This document shows positions 1 through 8,600 of a stretch of DNA of 43,653 nt, in pieces. Under the pieces are notes generated by a model that was not told where the DNA came from, made no database searches, and was given only the letters and a program-made list of their open reading frames with translations. The stretch is from Myxococcaceae bacterium. GTDB lineage: Bacteria > Myxococcota > Myxococcia > Myxococcales > Myxococcaceae. Position 1 is the stretch's first letter. Every line of letters starts with the position of its first letter. Made by a program: the position numbers and the translations under genes. Location of the stretch: positions 1 to 43,653 of the forward strand of contig JAFGNZ010000263.1 in the NCBI GenBank assembly GCA_016926755.1, given 5' to 3'.

Positions 1-11
1 ACCTTCGGCAT
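1..11 (-). CDS. Start of a gene running off the left edge (partial)
   Basis: Only the first three codons (Met-Pro-Lys) of a minus-strand gene can be seen. The ATG is the complement of bases 9-11. The evidence is a very good Shine-Dalgarno match, GAGGAGG (complement of 19-25), seven bases before the ATG. The gene would follow the 226-1029 gene on the same strand after a gap of about 214 bp. No function can be given. It could be a chance ATG, but the ribosome-binding site is among the best in the window. Confidence 0.4.
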
Positions 12-225
12 GGCTCTGCCTCCTCAGGCCATCCTACCCACCAGATTCTCTGGACTTTGTCCAACGCTCAGGATCAGATCCACACCCGTTCGGCGAGGCG
101 AAGATGCTCGCGGTGGCGCGCGCCTTTCAGGAGGCTACCGACTGCCACCTGCGGCGGCCGATCCTGTAATCAACCGGTACTTGTTCATGAGCAGGCAGGC
201 TCCAAGGGAATCCTACTGACTCCGT
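12..225. other. Non-coding gap, no gene recognised
   Basis: No reading frame here has codon use like the neighbouring genes, and the short open frames translate to Arg/Pro-rich sequence typical of shadows. The leftmost bases hold the ribosome-binding site of the gene leaving the window. I see no convincing hairpin terminator. Confidence 0.4.
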
Positions 226-1029
226 CTATTGGCTCTCGAATTGCCGATCCCAGAGATGGAGTTGCCTGATGAGCGTCGCTGTCCACGCCCCTGAAATGTG
301 CGCGAAGAGTTCCGGTTCCAACGTCATCAGGCGCTGGCGCAGCAACTCTGGATCAGCCAGCAAGGCTCGGTGTTTCAAGCCATCAGCATGGGCAAAGGCC
401 ACCGGCATCTGCCGGAGAATCGCCTCGATGCTATCTTCCCTTGTCGCTCGCGCCATCCGCTCCGCAGCCACCTCCAAGCGCGCGCGCACCGAGGCGTCTC
501 CCACGGGGCACCAGGCATCCATGGCCCAATCGCAGGAGGCCATCATCAATTCCTCCAGGGTGAGCACCTCGTTGAGCGTCTTGAACTGGTAGCGCGCCGA
601 TTGGAGCGTCTCCCAGAAGCGCAGCACCGCTTGAAGGCGGAGGGCCACGCGCTCCGCGCTCATCGCGCCTGTTTGTGAAACCACGAAATACAGAGCGCCC
701 CAGGCTGTCTCGCGAAAGAATGCCTCGTATGTGTCTCTCACACCAAATGTGTCCTGCCAGTTCAAGGCCTCAGTCAAGGCCCCCATGACCTCCGACACCA
801 TGTACAACCGCCAGGCCGGGCGCTCACGCTGGAAGTCAGACACTACGTGAGTCAACACCACATCACCGGGTGGCACCTCGGACATCCGGCGAGGGGGGAG
901 GAAGGAGCCGTTCTTCTGGTATTGCTCGGCGCATCGCCGGCCCTCTGCCCGAGCATTCCGGTGGATCGCGGGGTAGATGCCATGAAGGAAGGACGGCATC
1001 CGCAGGGAGGAGGACTGTCCAGGCGCCAT
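226..1029 (-). CDS. Uncharacterised protein in the immunity position downstream of a toxin-like lipoprotein
   Basis: 267 residues, ATG at 1029 with AGGA about eight bases upstream. The protein appears soluble: there is no signal peptide or membrane segment, and it is mostly helical with many Trp, Arg and Glu residues (for example a segment FFRETAWGALYFV near residue 105). I recognise no catalytic motif and no named family. It lies 62 bp downstream of the nuclease-like lipoprotein at 1092-2135 on the same strand, which is where the cognate immunity gene sits in polymorphic-toxin loci. The immunity role is therefore inferred from position only. An accessory or unrelated gene is also possible. 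A second ATG at 999 could be the true start. Confidence 0.7.
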   Translation of the reverse strand: MAPGQSSSLRMPSFLHGIYPAIHRNARAEGRRCAEQYQKNGSFLPPRRMSEVPPGDVVLTHVVSDFQRERPAWRLYMVSEVMGALTEALNWQDTFGVRDTYEAFFRETAWGALYFVVSQTGAMSAERVALRLQAVLRFWETLQSARYQFKTLNEVLTLEELMMASCDWAMDAWCPVGDASVRARLEVAAERMARATREDSIEAILRQMPVAFAHADGLKHRALLADPELLRQRLMTLEPELFAHISGAWTATLIRQLHLWDRQFESQ

Positions 1030-1091
1030 GGAGTGCGTCCTAGCAGAGCGGGTCAGTCATGAGGAAGTGGCCAGTATGTAACGCCACCAGG

Positions 1092-2135
1092 TCACCTGCC
1101 CACAGCGGCAGGCCGCTCCGCTGGGAGTGAGGCGGGTGGCGGGCGCGCGGGGAAGGGGATGATCTTGCTTCCTCCCTGGGCGGGTGGTGGCTTTGGGGGG
1201 GACTGGCTCCCGGAGCCAGCGCCCCGCCGGCCGCCGATCGCACCGGAGAAGACCGCCACTGCGCTGTTGCCGATGATGTCGATGCCAATGCCGATGGCAC
1301 CTCTGAACGTGGCGAGACGCTCACGCCGGCTGACCAGCTCTTCCACGGCGATTCCCACCCACCCGCCGTACTGCTGCATCTCCTCCTCGGTGAGTTCCAC
1401 CCACTGCCCAGCCTCGTACGCGGCCGCCTCCGACTCGAAGCGCTGCTGACTTCGGGTCCAACGGTACTGGACCACTCCGGGGTCAGGGGTGTGCCACTCC
1501 AGTCGCCAGATGTATTGTCCACGAGCAAAACGGATCAGGAGCTCGCCGCGAAAGTCGGTGCCGCCTGTGAAGCGGAGACCGCTCAGGAGAGCCCGATTGA
1601 ATGCGTTCAAGTATGTCTGCGCCACTTGACGTCCTTCCTGGCGTGCTCGGTCATTCCAGGGTTTGATCTCAAAGACATACAATGCGGCGACGTCGGTGAT
1701 ATCTGGGCGTAGGTTGCGCTCGTTTGGAAATAGCCGGGATGGGTCGCCGATGGCTGCTTCCTGCAAGATGCGCAAGATTGTCCTGTTATTATAGAAAACT
1801 TGATTCTGCGGGTGCCTCACGCCGTACATGTAGGCAATCAGCCGGTGCGCGGCGTGTCCGAGGAAGAATTCCCAGGGCATCTGTGAAGTCGGGTTCCGGC
1901 CGGGGACGTTGTAGCCCTGCACGTTGGTCCCGGTGGACTCCCCCGTGGTCAAAGGCCCATCGCTCGTCGCCAACTGGATTCGCGGTCGCACGGCGACACC
2001 CGATGGCTGAGATGACCGGGGGATGCTGCCAGGTGGGGACGGCTTGCCGGAGGTGACACAGCCGGTGAGCCCCCATACGAGCAGCAGACTCACCCAGTAC
2101 CACCGCTTGGACCGACGCCAGACGCGAACGTGCAT
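1092..2135 (-). CDS. Lipoprotein with PD-(D/E)XK-like nuclease domain (Sit-type polymorphic toxin candidate)
   Basis: 347 residues. The start at 2135 is chosen because GGAGGAGGGG lies just upstream and the first residues form a lipoprotein signal: basic region, hydrophobic stretch WVSLLLVWG, then lipobox LTGC with the lipidated Cys at 26. The open frame continues further upstream but without a signal. A Pro/Ser-rich linker (27-85) is followed by a globular domain (about 86-240). It contains R-P-D-I-T-D at 143-148 and F-E-I-K at 155-158, a spacing that fits the PD-(D/E)XK nuclease core, with Gln-rich helix residues following. The C-terminus has a Gly/Ile/Val-rich stretch and a Pro-rich tail. 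In Myxococcus, SitA toxins are lipoproteins with C-terminal toxin domains that are passed between cells by TraA/TraB outer-membrane exchange. That role is inferred here. The domain DNA is AT-richer than its surroundings. Confidence 0.8.
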   Translation of the reverse strand: MHVRVWRRSKRWYWVSLLLVWGLTGCVTSGKPSPPGSIPRSSQPSGVAVRPRIQLATSDGPLTTGESTGTNVQGYNVPGRNPTSQMPWEFFLGHAAHRLIAYMYGVRHPQNQVFYNNRTILRILQEAAIGDPSRLFPNERNLRPDITDVAALYVFEIKPWNDRARQEGRQVAQTYLNAFNRALLSGLRFTGGTDFRGELLIRFARGQYIWRLEWHTPDPGVVQYRWTRSQQRFESEAAAYEAGQWVELTEEEMQQYGGWVGIAVEELVSRRERLATFRGAIGIGIDIIGNSAVAVFSGAIGGRRGAGSGSQSPPKPPPAQGGSKIIPFPARPPPASLPAERPAAVGR

Positions 2136-2260
2136 GGGGAGCCCCTCCTCCGCGCACGAGAGCTGGCGCGGAGTCCGCGAGCAGTAGAGCCGGCAAGCCG
2201 CGGGAGGACCACGCCCTCCAGGGTAGCGGCGCGCGTCCCACCCCCTCCCATCGCTTTGGC
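2136..2260. other. Intergenic gap upstream of the lipoprotein gene
   Basis: 125 bp between the epimerase stop and the lipoprotein start, both on the minus strand. It contains the lipoprotein ribosome-binding site and a short GGAGG/CCTCC inverted repeat near 2199-2220 that could be a weak terminator for the pruA-epimerase unit. No promoter can be called with confidence. Confidence 0.35.
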
Positions 2261-3103
2261 TCAGGCCTCGATCTCGAAGACGAGCGAGGAGGACTCTCCC
2301 GGGGGAACGGTGAACAGCCCCTCGCCCGTGGCCAGCGCTCCCGCGGCCGCCGTCCAGGGCTCCACGCAGACGAAGTCGCGCCCCTGCAGCGTCCAGACGA
2401 CGAGCATCCGGAACTCGGAGGTCCACGAGAGGTGCAGCGGTCGGCGCCCCGGGCCCCGGTGGAGCACCGTCCCCTCGCGCGAGTGGTCCCTCAGGTGCAG
2501 GTCCACCTCGGCGGCGGTGAGATCCAGCCCGGTGAAGGGCACCTCCTTGCCCTGTTGATTCTCCCAGGCGCGCGTGGCGTCTGTCTCGATGCGGGCCTCG
2601 GCCTTGGCGGCCTGCGGCACGGAGAAGTAGGGGTGGAAGCCCAGGTGCAGCGGCATGGGGCGCGTGTCCCGATTCTCCACGTCGAAGTTGATCGCCAGCT
2701 GTGTGCCATCCAAGAGGAACGTGAGCTGCGCGTCGAAGCGCCAGGGGAACTGGCGCAGCGTCTCCTCCGAGGAGGCGAGGTTCAGGACCAGCAGCGACTT
2801 CTCCACCTGGCGCACCGTCCACGGCAGCCGCCGGGCGAAGCCGTGCTGCGGCAGGGAGTACGCCTGCCGCTCGACGGGATAGGAGTCCCCGGGGAGCCGG
2901 CCGGCCGTGGGGAAGAGGACCGGAATGCCCCCGCGCACGTTCTTCGAGAGATCCGCCACGGTGCTCTCATCGAGGAAGAGCACCTCGTCCCCGTCCACGC
3001 TCATGCGCGTGACGAGAGCGCCGCGGCTGGGGATGAGCTCCACCCGGCTCTTCCCGTCCACCAGCGCGTACGTCTCCAGCCCGCCGATTCCCTGGAACGG
3101 CAT
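2261..3103 (-). CDS. Aldose 1-epimerase / D-hexose-6-phosphate mutarotase family protein
   Basis: 280 residues, cytoplasmic, ATG at 3103. It belongs to the galactose-mutarotase fold. H87 in QHGFAR, H157 in the GFHPYF motif and E248 in CVEPWTA sit where the mutarotase catalytic His, second His and general-base Glu are expected. The family interconverts alpha and beta anomers of free hexoses or hexose 6-phosphates, and the sequence does not decide which substrate is used. The length is usual for bacterial members. The start lies six bases beyond the pruA stop, so the two genes are almost certainly cotranscribed, although I see no direct metabolic link between them. Confidence 0.9.
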   Translation of the reverse strand: MPFQGIGGLETYALVDGKSRVELIPSRGALVTRMSVDGDEVLFLDESTVADLSKNVRGGIPVLFPTAGRLPGDSYPVERQAYSLPQHGFARRLPWTVRQVEKSLLVLNLASSEETLRQFPWRFDAQLTFLLDGTQLAINFDVENRDTRPMPLHLGFHPYFSVPQAAKAEARIETDATRAWENQQGKEVPFTGLDLTAAEVDLHLRDHSREGTVLHRGPGRRPLHLSWTSEFRMLVVWTLQGRDFVCVEPWTAAAGALATGEGLFTVPPGESSSLVFEIEA

Positions 3104-3109
3104 GTGCGC

Positions 3110-4747
3110 TCAGCCCTGCATGAAGGGGTAGGGCACGCGCGTGGGCGGCGCGAAGTTCTCCTTGATGGTGCGCGGCGACGTCCACCGGACGAGGTTGAGC
3201 ATGGAGCCCGCCTTGTCATTGGTGCCCGAGGCGCGCGAGCCGCCGAACGGCTGCTGCCCCACCACCGCGCCGGTGGGCTTGTCGTTGATGTAGAAGTTGC
3301 CGGCCGCGTGGCGCAGCTCGCGCGACGCCGTGGAGATCGCCTTGCGATCCCGGGCGAAGACGGCCCCCGTGAGCGCGTAGGTGGCGGCCTGATCGCACTC
3401 GCGCAGCGTCTCCTCGTAGCGCGCGTCCGGGTACACGTGGACGCCCACCAGCGGCGCGAAGATCTCCTCCCGCATGATGCGGTGGCGCGGGTTGGCCAGC
3501 TGCACCAGCGTGGGCTTCACGAACCAGCCCTCGCTCCGGTCCGCGTCCCCGCCCGCGACGATGGAGGCCTCCGCGCCGCCCTGCTTCGCCAGCTCGATGT
3601 ACGAGGAGACCTTCTTGAAGGATCTCTCGTCGATCACCGCCCCCATGAAGTTGCGGAAGTCCGTCACGTCCCCCATGCGCAGCTCGGCGATGAACTCCTG
3701 CAGGCGCGGCTTGAGCTTCGGCCACAGCGACTCGGGGATGTAGACACGCGAGGCCGCCGAGCACTTCTGCCCCTGGTACTCGTAGCCGCCGCGCACGATG
3801 GCGGTGGCCAGCGCGTCCAGATCCTCCGCCGCCGAGGCGTGGGCGAAGATGAAGTCCTTGCCGCCCGTCTCTCCCACCAGCCGCGGGTACTGCTTGTAGC
3901 GCTGGATGTTCTCTCCCACCGTGCGCCACATGCTCTGGAAGGTGGGCGTGGAGCCCGTGAAGTGCACGCCACCCAGGTGCGGGCTCGTCAGCGCCGCGTT
4001 GCCGATGGTGGGGCCGTCCCCGGGCAGGAAGTTGATCACCCCCTCCGGCAGGCCCGCCTCGCGCAGCAGCTCCATGATGTACCAGGCGCTCAGGGCCGAG
4101 GTGGACGCCGGCTTGAGCAGCACCACGTTGCCCATGATGGCCGGCGCGGTGCACAGGTTGAGCGTGATGGACGTGAAGTTGAACGGCGCCACCGCGAAGA
4201 CGAAGCCGTCCAGCGGGCGGTAGTCCATCAGGTTCCACGTCTGCGCCGGGCTCAGCGGCTGCTGGGCCAGCAGCTCCTGCGCGAAGTGGACGTTGAAGCG
4301 CAGGAAGTCGATGGCCTCGCACGCCGCGTCGATCTCCGCCTGGTGCGCCGTCTTCGACTGGCCCAGCATGGTGGAGGCGTTGAGCAGGGGGCGGTAGCGG
4401 GTGGCCAGCAGCTCCGCGGCGCGCAGGAAGATGGCGGCGCGCTCGACGAACGGCATCCGGCTCCACTCCGGCTTCACCTCGAGCGCGTTCTGGATGGCCT
4501 GCTCCACGTGGCTGGCGTCCGCCTCGTGCAGCGTGGCCAGCACGTGCGAGTGCCTGTGCGGCATCCGCACCTCGTCCTTCTTCCCGGTGTGCAGGTGCTT
4601 GCCGCCGATGACGACCGGGATCTCCAGCCGCTCGGAGGCCATGCGCTGGAGCGTGGCCTGGAGGGCGGCGCGCTCGGGGGCGCCGGGCGTGTAGGGGAGG
4701 ATGGGCTCGTTCTGGGGCGGGGGAACGCGGGGGAAGGCGTTGATCAC
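3110..4747 (-). CDS. pruA: L-glutamate gamma-semialdehyde (1-pyrroline-5-carboxylate) dehydrogenase
   Basis: 545 residues, cytoplasmic. It oxidises glutamate 5-semialdehyde/P5C to glutamate with NAD+, the second step of proline catabolism. Aldehyde-dehydrogenase residues are in place: N190 in APFNFT, E293 in GETGGKD and the nucleophile C329 in YQGQKCSAAS. The N-terminus (INAFPRVPPP) and overall layout match the stand-alone PruA/ALDH4A1-type enzyme rather than the bifunctional PutA. I chose the GTG at 4747 because GAGG lies six bases upstream and homologues, as I recall them, begin near INAFP. An ATG at 4786 would add 13 residues with a poorer ribosome site. No proline dehydrogenase gene is visible nearby. 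Confidence 0.93.
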   Translation of the reverse strand: MINAFPRVPPPQNEPILPYTPGAPERAALQATLQRMASERLEIPVVIGGKHLHTGKKDEVRMPHRHSHVLATLHEADASHVEQAIQNALEVKPEWSRMPFVERAAIFLRAAELLATRYRPLLNASTMLGQSKTAHQAEIDAACEAIDFLRFNVHFAQELLAQQPLSPAQTWNLMDYRPLDGFVFAVAPFNFTSITLNLCTAPAIMGNVVLLKPASTSALSAWYIMELLREAGLPEGVINFLPGDGPTIGNAALTSPHLGGVHFTGSTPTFQSMWRTVGENIQRYKQYPRLVGETGGKDFIFAHASAAEDLDALATAIVRGGYEYQGQKCSAASRVYIPESLWPKLKPRLQEFIAELRMGDVTDFRNFMGAVIDERSFKKVSSYIELAKQGGAEASIVAGGDADRSEGWFVKPTLVQLANPRHRIMREEIFAPLVGVHVYPDARYEETLRECDQAATYALTGAVFARDRKAISTASRELRHAAGNFYINDKPTGAVVGQQPFGGSRASGTNDKAGSMLNLVRWTSPRTIKENFAPPTRVPYPFMQG

Positions 4748-4862
4748 GCGGGACCTCGGGTTCAGGGCGGAAGGGCCGCGCAGCATAGCCCTTTGTCCCC
4801 GAGGTGGGAGCGGAAAGCCCGGCCGAGTGCCCGTGGGCGAACAGCCGGGATGACCGGGCGCG

Positions 4863-5267
4863 TCAGCTCTCCTGATCCAGGTGGATGGGAGGCTCGTTCG
4901 GGCCCCGCTCCCGGTTGAGCAGGGCGTGGAGCTGCGCGATGAGCTGCGGAGGCTGCACGGGCTTGAGGAGGTAGGCGTCCGGCTGCGAGGAGGGGGCCTC
5001 CCCGGCCCGCGGCGGGTAGCCGCTGAGGAAGACGACCCGGATGTGCTGGAGCCGTGGCTCCGCGCGCACCCGGCGGCACAGCTCGTACCCGTCGATCCCG
5101 TCCAGGTTCACATCCGACAGGAGCAGATCCGGGGGCCGCTCCATCATCTTCTCCAGCCCGGACTCGCCTCCCGTGGCCACGCTGCAGTCGAACTCTCCGG
5201 CCAGGAGCAGACGCAGGGTTTCCCGCATCGTCCGAGTGTTCTCCACGATAAGCACTTGAGGCTTCAC
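4863..5267 (-). CDS. Stand-alone receiver-domain response regulator
   Basis: 134 residues, one CheY-like receiver domain and no output domain. The phosphoacceptor is D52 (LLLSDVNLDG), the switch Ser is S82 (VVFLSG) and the conserved Lys is K102 (LLKPVQPP). The usual acidic pair near residue 10 reads E9-N10, so the metal-binding pocket is altered. The start is GTG at 5267 with only a weak upstream GGGG. No histidine kinase is adjacent, so its partner lies elsewhere. It probably acts by protein-protein contact. It lies 115 bp upstream of pruA on the same strand and may or may not be cotranscribed with it. Confidence 0.88.
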   Translation of the reverse strand: MKPQVLIVENTRTMRETLRLLLAGEFDCSVATGGESGLEKMMERPPDLLLSDVNLDGIDGYELCRRVRAEPRLQHIRVVFLSGYPPRAGEAPSSQPDAYLLKPVQPPQLIAQLHALLNRERGPNEPPIHLDQES

Positions 5268-5657
5268 GGCGATGATTCCCCTGAGCGAGACGCTCTTCGC
5301 ACGCCCCGCACCGGGTTTCGGGCCCAGGAGCGGTGTGTGCTGAGGACAAAATCATTCCCCGGGCAGGATGTGAAGCAAGGGGTCATTGAGGCCCCGGTTC
5401 AGCGGGGGCCGGGACGCCTGCCCGCCTACTGCCGGGGTGGCGGGGACCTGTGCGGGAGGGAAGGTCGAGGGGCAGGGCGGTGGCGAGGCAGCGCCAGGGC
5501 CGCCCAATGTAGGTCCGGGAGCGATTCCCGGTCACCCGTTGAAGGAGCCAGGTGAAGGGAGCAGCGGACAATCCCCCCGGGTTCACGAGGGCCTGCTCGC
5601 TCGGCCTGGCGAGTGGCTGGCCGCGCTGGGAGGCTCCCCAGCCGGCATGGCTGGGGG
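5268..5657. other. 390-bp gap between the response regulator and the giant gene
   Basis: The gap lies downstream of the giant gene and upstream of the response-regulator gene. It must contain the promoter of the latter, but no clear -35/-10 pair is visible. It is GC-rich, with short overlapping open frames that look like noise. The only structure I can support is the hairpin at 5636-5656 next to the giant gene's stop. Confidence 0.4.
5636..5656 (-). terminator. Hairpin just after the giant gene
   Basis: Perfect 8-bp inverted repeat CCCCAGCC / GGCTGGGG around a 5-base loop, starting two bases beyond the stop of the 5658-22478 gene. There is no T-tract, so it may be a weak intrinsic terminator or an mRNA 3'-end protector. 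Confidence 0.45.
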
Positions 5658-8600
5658 TCAGAGCAGGTACCACCGGGCTTCCCAGTAGCGGAGGAGATCG
5701 CCCAGGGCCTTGCGTACCTGCGTGGAGTCCCCGCCCATGTGCCGTGTCGACTCGATGGCTACGAACAGATCCTCGAAGGTGGCCTCGATGTCTCCACGTT
5801 GCTCGATTCGTCGGGCCTCGACTCTCTCGAGCCGTGCCTCGATCTCGCTCACGGTGTTCGGGTCATGAGCCTGGAGCGGCTCGAGGGCAGCCCGGACCCG
5901 TGTGAGCAGCTCGCTGGTGGGCAGAGGCTGTGCCAACTCCAGGCTCCGCGGCCCCAGGCCCAGCGGAGCGGTGCCTCGCAGCGAAGTCACCGCGGCCGAC
6001 ACGGCATGGCTTCCGGCACCCTCGGGCAGTCGGACGAGCATGCGCAGCTCGCGCGTCGAGCCCTGCTCCATGGAAGGCTCCCAGATGACCCCACGACCTC
6101 CCGGAGCGATGCCACCCTCCGAAGAGGCCCAGAGCGCGGCGACGGCCGAAGGGAGCGTCTCCACCACGCGCAGCCGTGCATCCCGTGCGCGGCTCGTCAA
6201 CCGCAGCTCGACACCGGCCACTCCCAGCGGAGCGGGTTGTGGCGCCGCTGGCATGACGTGGGCCACCGACTGCCGGAGGGCGAGCGCCGCATGAGCGGCG
6301 GGAAGCGCGTTCGTGAGATCGACACCGAAGGTGACCGAGCGGCCCTGGCCTGGCGTGTACAGCGCCCCCGCGAGCTTCCCGCTGTTCTCGGAGTAGACCG
6401 CCGCGGGCCGTACAGAGGGCTCCTGCGCCTGGAGGATGACTCCGCCAGCGGGAGTGCTCAGGTAGGCGGGCCCTGCCAGCGGAGAGGAGGGGAGCTGCAC
6501 CTGTCCCTGAGGGCTCGTCCCGAGGAAGTCGACGCCGAGCGCCTCGCGCAGCAGGGGCATCTCCTCCGCCCGCGAGCGGATGACCACGAGGCCCGAGTGT
6601 CCGGCGAAGACCTGCTCGGTCAGCTCTCGCGACCACGCCTTGCGGATCTTCATGGCCTCCGTGCCAGCAGGATCGGTCTCCTGCGGCACGATCGCCTCGC
6701 TGCACTCACTCCCCGTGCTGCCGAGGCTGAAGATGACGACCACGTTCGCCACCCCGGAGCGGAGGGCTTCCAGGAACGCAGCCTCCTCGGTCATGAGCGT
6801 GAGGAGCCGCTCGGGGCCACCCAGCTCGGCCTCGAGGAAGGACTGGACCCGCTGCACCTCCGCGGCGGTAGCGGTGCAGGTGCCCGCCCGCACCAGTGCC
6901 AGCACGCGAGTGAACGAGGCCGCGGCGACCTGCGCAACCTCCACCTGCTCGGCCTGCAGGGAGAAGAGCAGGGTCTTCTCCGTCACCCAACCGGCCAGAT
7001 CCTCTGCGCGGACCGTCAGCGTGTAGCTGCCGTCCTGGGTGACCGGTGTGCCGGACATGAAGGGCAGGCCATTGAGCCGCACGTCGCTCGTGGCGAGGTG
7101 GGCGTCCTGGAGGGTGATGATCGGAGTGACGGCGCTCGGGTACTGGGTCTCATGGGTGACACCGCTGACGTCGATGGCCGGCGGAGTCTGGTCAACGGTG
7201 AAGGTGAGCAGACGCTCCGTCTGGTTCCCGGCGCGATCCGCCGCCCAGGCGCGGAGGGTGTGAGCACCCTCGGCCGTCACCACTGTTCCCGGAACGAACG
7301 GCTGGTCATCCAGCGTGATGGAGGACTCCAGCAGGTCGCGATCCCGGACGGTGACGACGGGCATCACGTCCTGGCGGAAGACGCCTCCCTCGGTCACCCC
7401 ATGGATGGACACCCAGGGCGCGGTCATGTCCACGGTGAACTGCAGGCTCTCCACGGTCTCGCGCCCGGCGAGATCCGTCGCACGGACCACCAGCTCGTGC
7501 TGTCCATCCGTGGTGACCGCGGTCCCCGAGAGGAAGGGCACACCGTCGAGGGAGATGTGGACCGAGGCCAGATGGTCGTCCTGCACCGCCACGACGGGGA
7601 CGGCAGCGTCCTTGAGCAGCGCTCCGTTCGTGACGCCCGTGATGGTGACCACGGGCGGCGCGGAGTCGAAGAAGAGGGTGACGCTCAGCTGGCTCGTGTT
7701 TCCCTCATGGTCCGTCGCGGTGAGGACGAGCGTGGTGGGATTCTCCCAGAGAGAGAGCGGGCTGAGCCAGGTGCCGTCGAACGCGGTCCCGCTCGTGAAG
7801 CCCATGGCGATCTCCGAGGGGTTGTTGACGACCTGGTAGAAGACGCTGGCCACTCCGGATTCAGCGTCGATGACTCGGACCTTGGGATACTCGGGGCCAC
7901 TCAGGACCATGCCGTCCGCGAAGTTGATGGGCAGGAGAGTGGGGCCCTGGCCATCCGCGAGCCGGAAGCGCGCGGAAGCGAGCACCTGGCTCGTTCCATC
8001 CGGCCTCTCCGCGAGGAGGTACGCCGCATAGCTCTTCAGCGGCAGGCCGGCCGTGGAGAAGTCGTGCTGACCCGAGATGGAACCCCCCACCTCGATCGGC
8101 TGGGCCGGCAGCGCATGTGAGGCCACGGCCTGCTCCGTATCAGCATCGATGATGGCCACCCGCAGCGCGGCGCTCGGCTCCGCGCTCGTGCCTTGGTTGC
8201 CCGCCGCGAAGTCGACCGTCAGCGTCTGCCCTGACTTGACCACGGGAGGAGTCCCCTGGCCGAGGACCGAGATCGCACCCGTCAGCAGGGGACGACCCTC
8301 GACCGAGAAGTGCGCCGAGGCGGTCGCGAGCTGCCAGGAGCCGAGGCTGATGACGCCCTGAGCCGTGTACTGTCCCGGCGGGAGCGCCAGGGAGGACAGC
8401 TCCGTGTGTGCCGAGTGGCTGGCGCCCTGGGCCATCAGCGGCAGCGCGGTGGTGGCCGCCAGCACGGGGACGCTCTGCGGCCCCGTCACGGTGAGCGCGT
8501 AGCTCGCGCCCTCCAGGAGGCTGTTCGTGGAGTCGTTGCGCACGGTGGCGGTCAGCGCGATGGTCTCACCAGGGACGTAGCTGGCGCGCGATGTGGCGAG

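Noticed and set aside
2136-2822. Extension of the lipoprotein frame upstream to 2822
   Set aside because: The extension overlaps the epimerase gene out of frame and has shadow composition. The lipoprotein signal with its ribosome site begins at 2135.
2432-4918. An 828-codon plus-strand frame across epimerase and pruA
   Set aside because: It covers two unmistakable minus-strand enzymes and has shadow-type composition.
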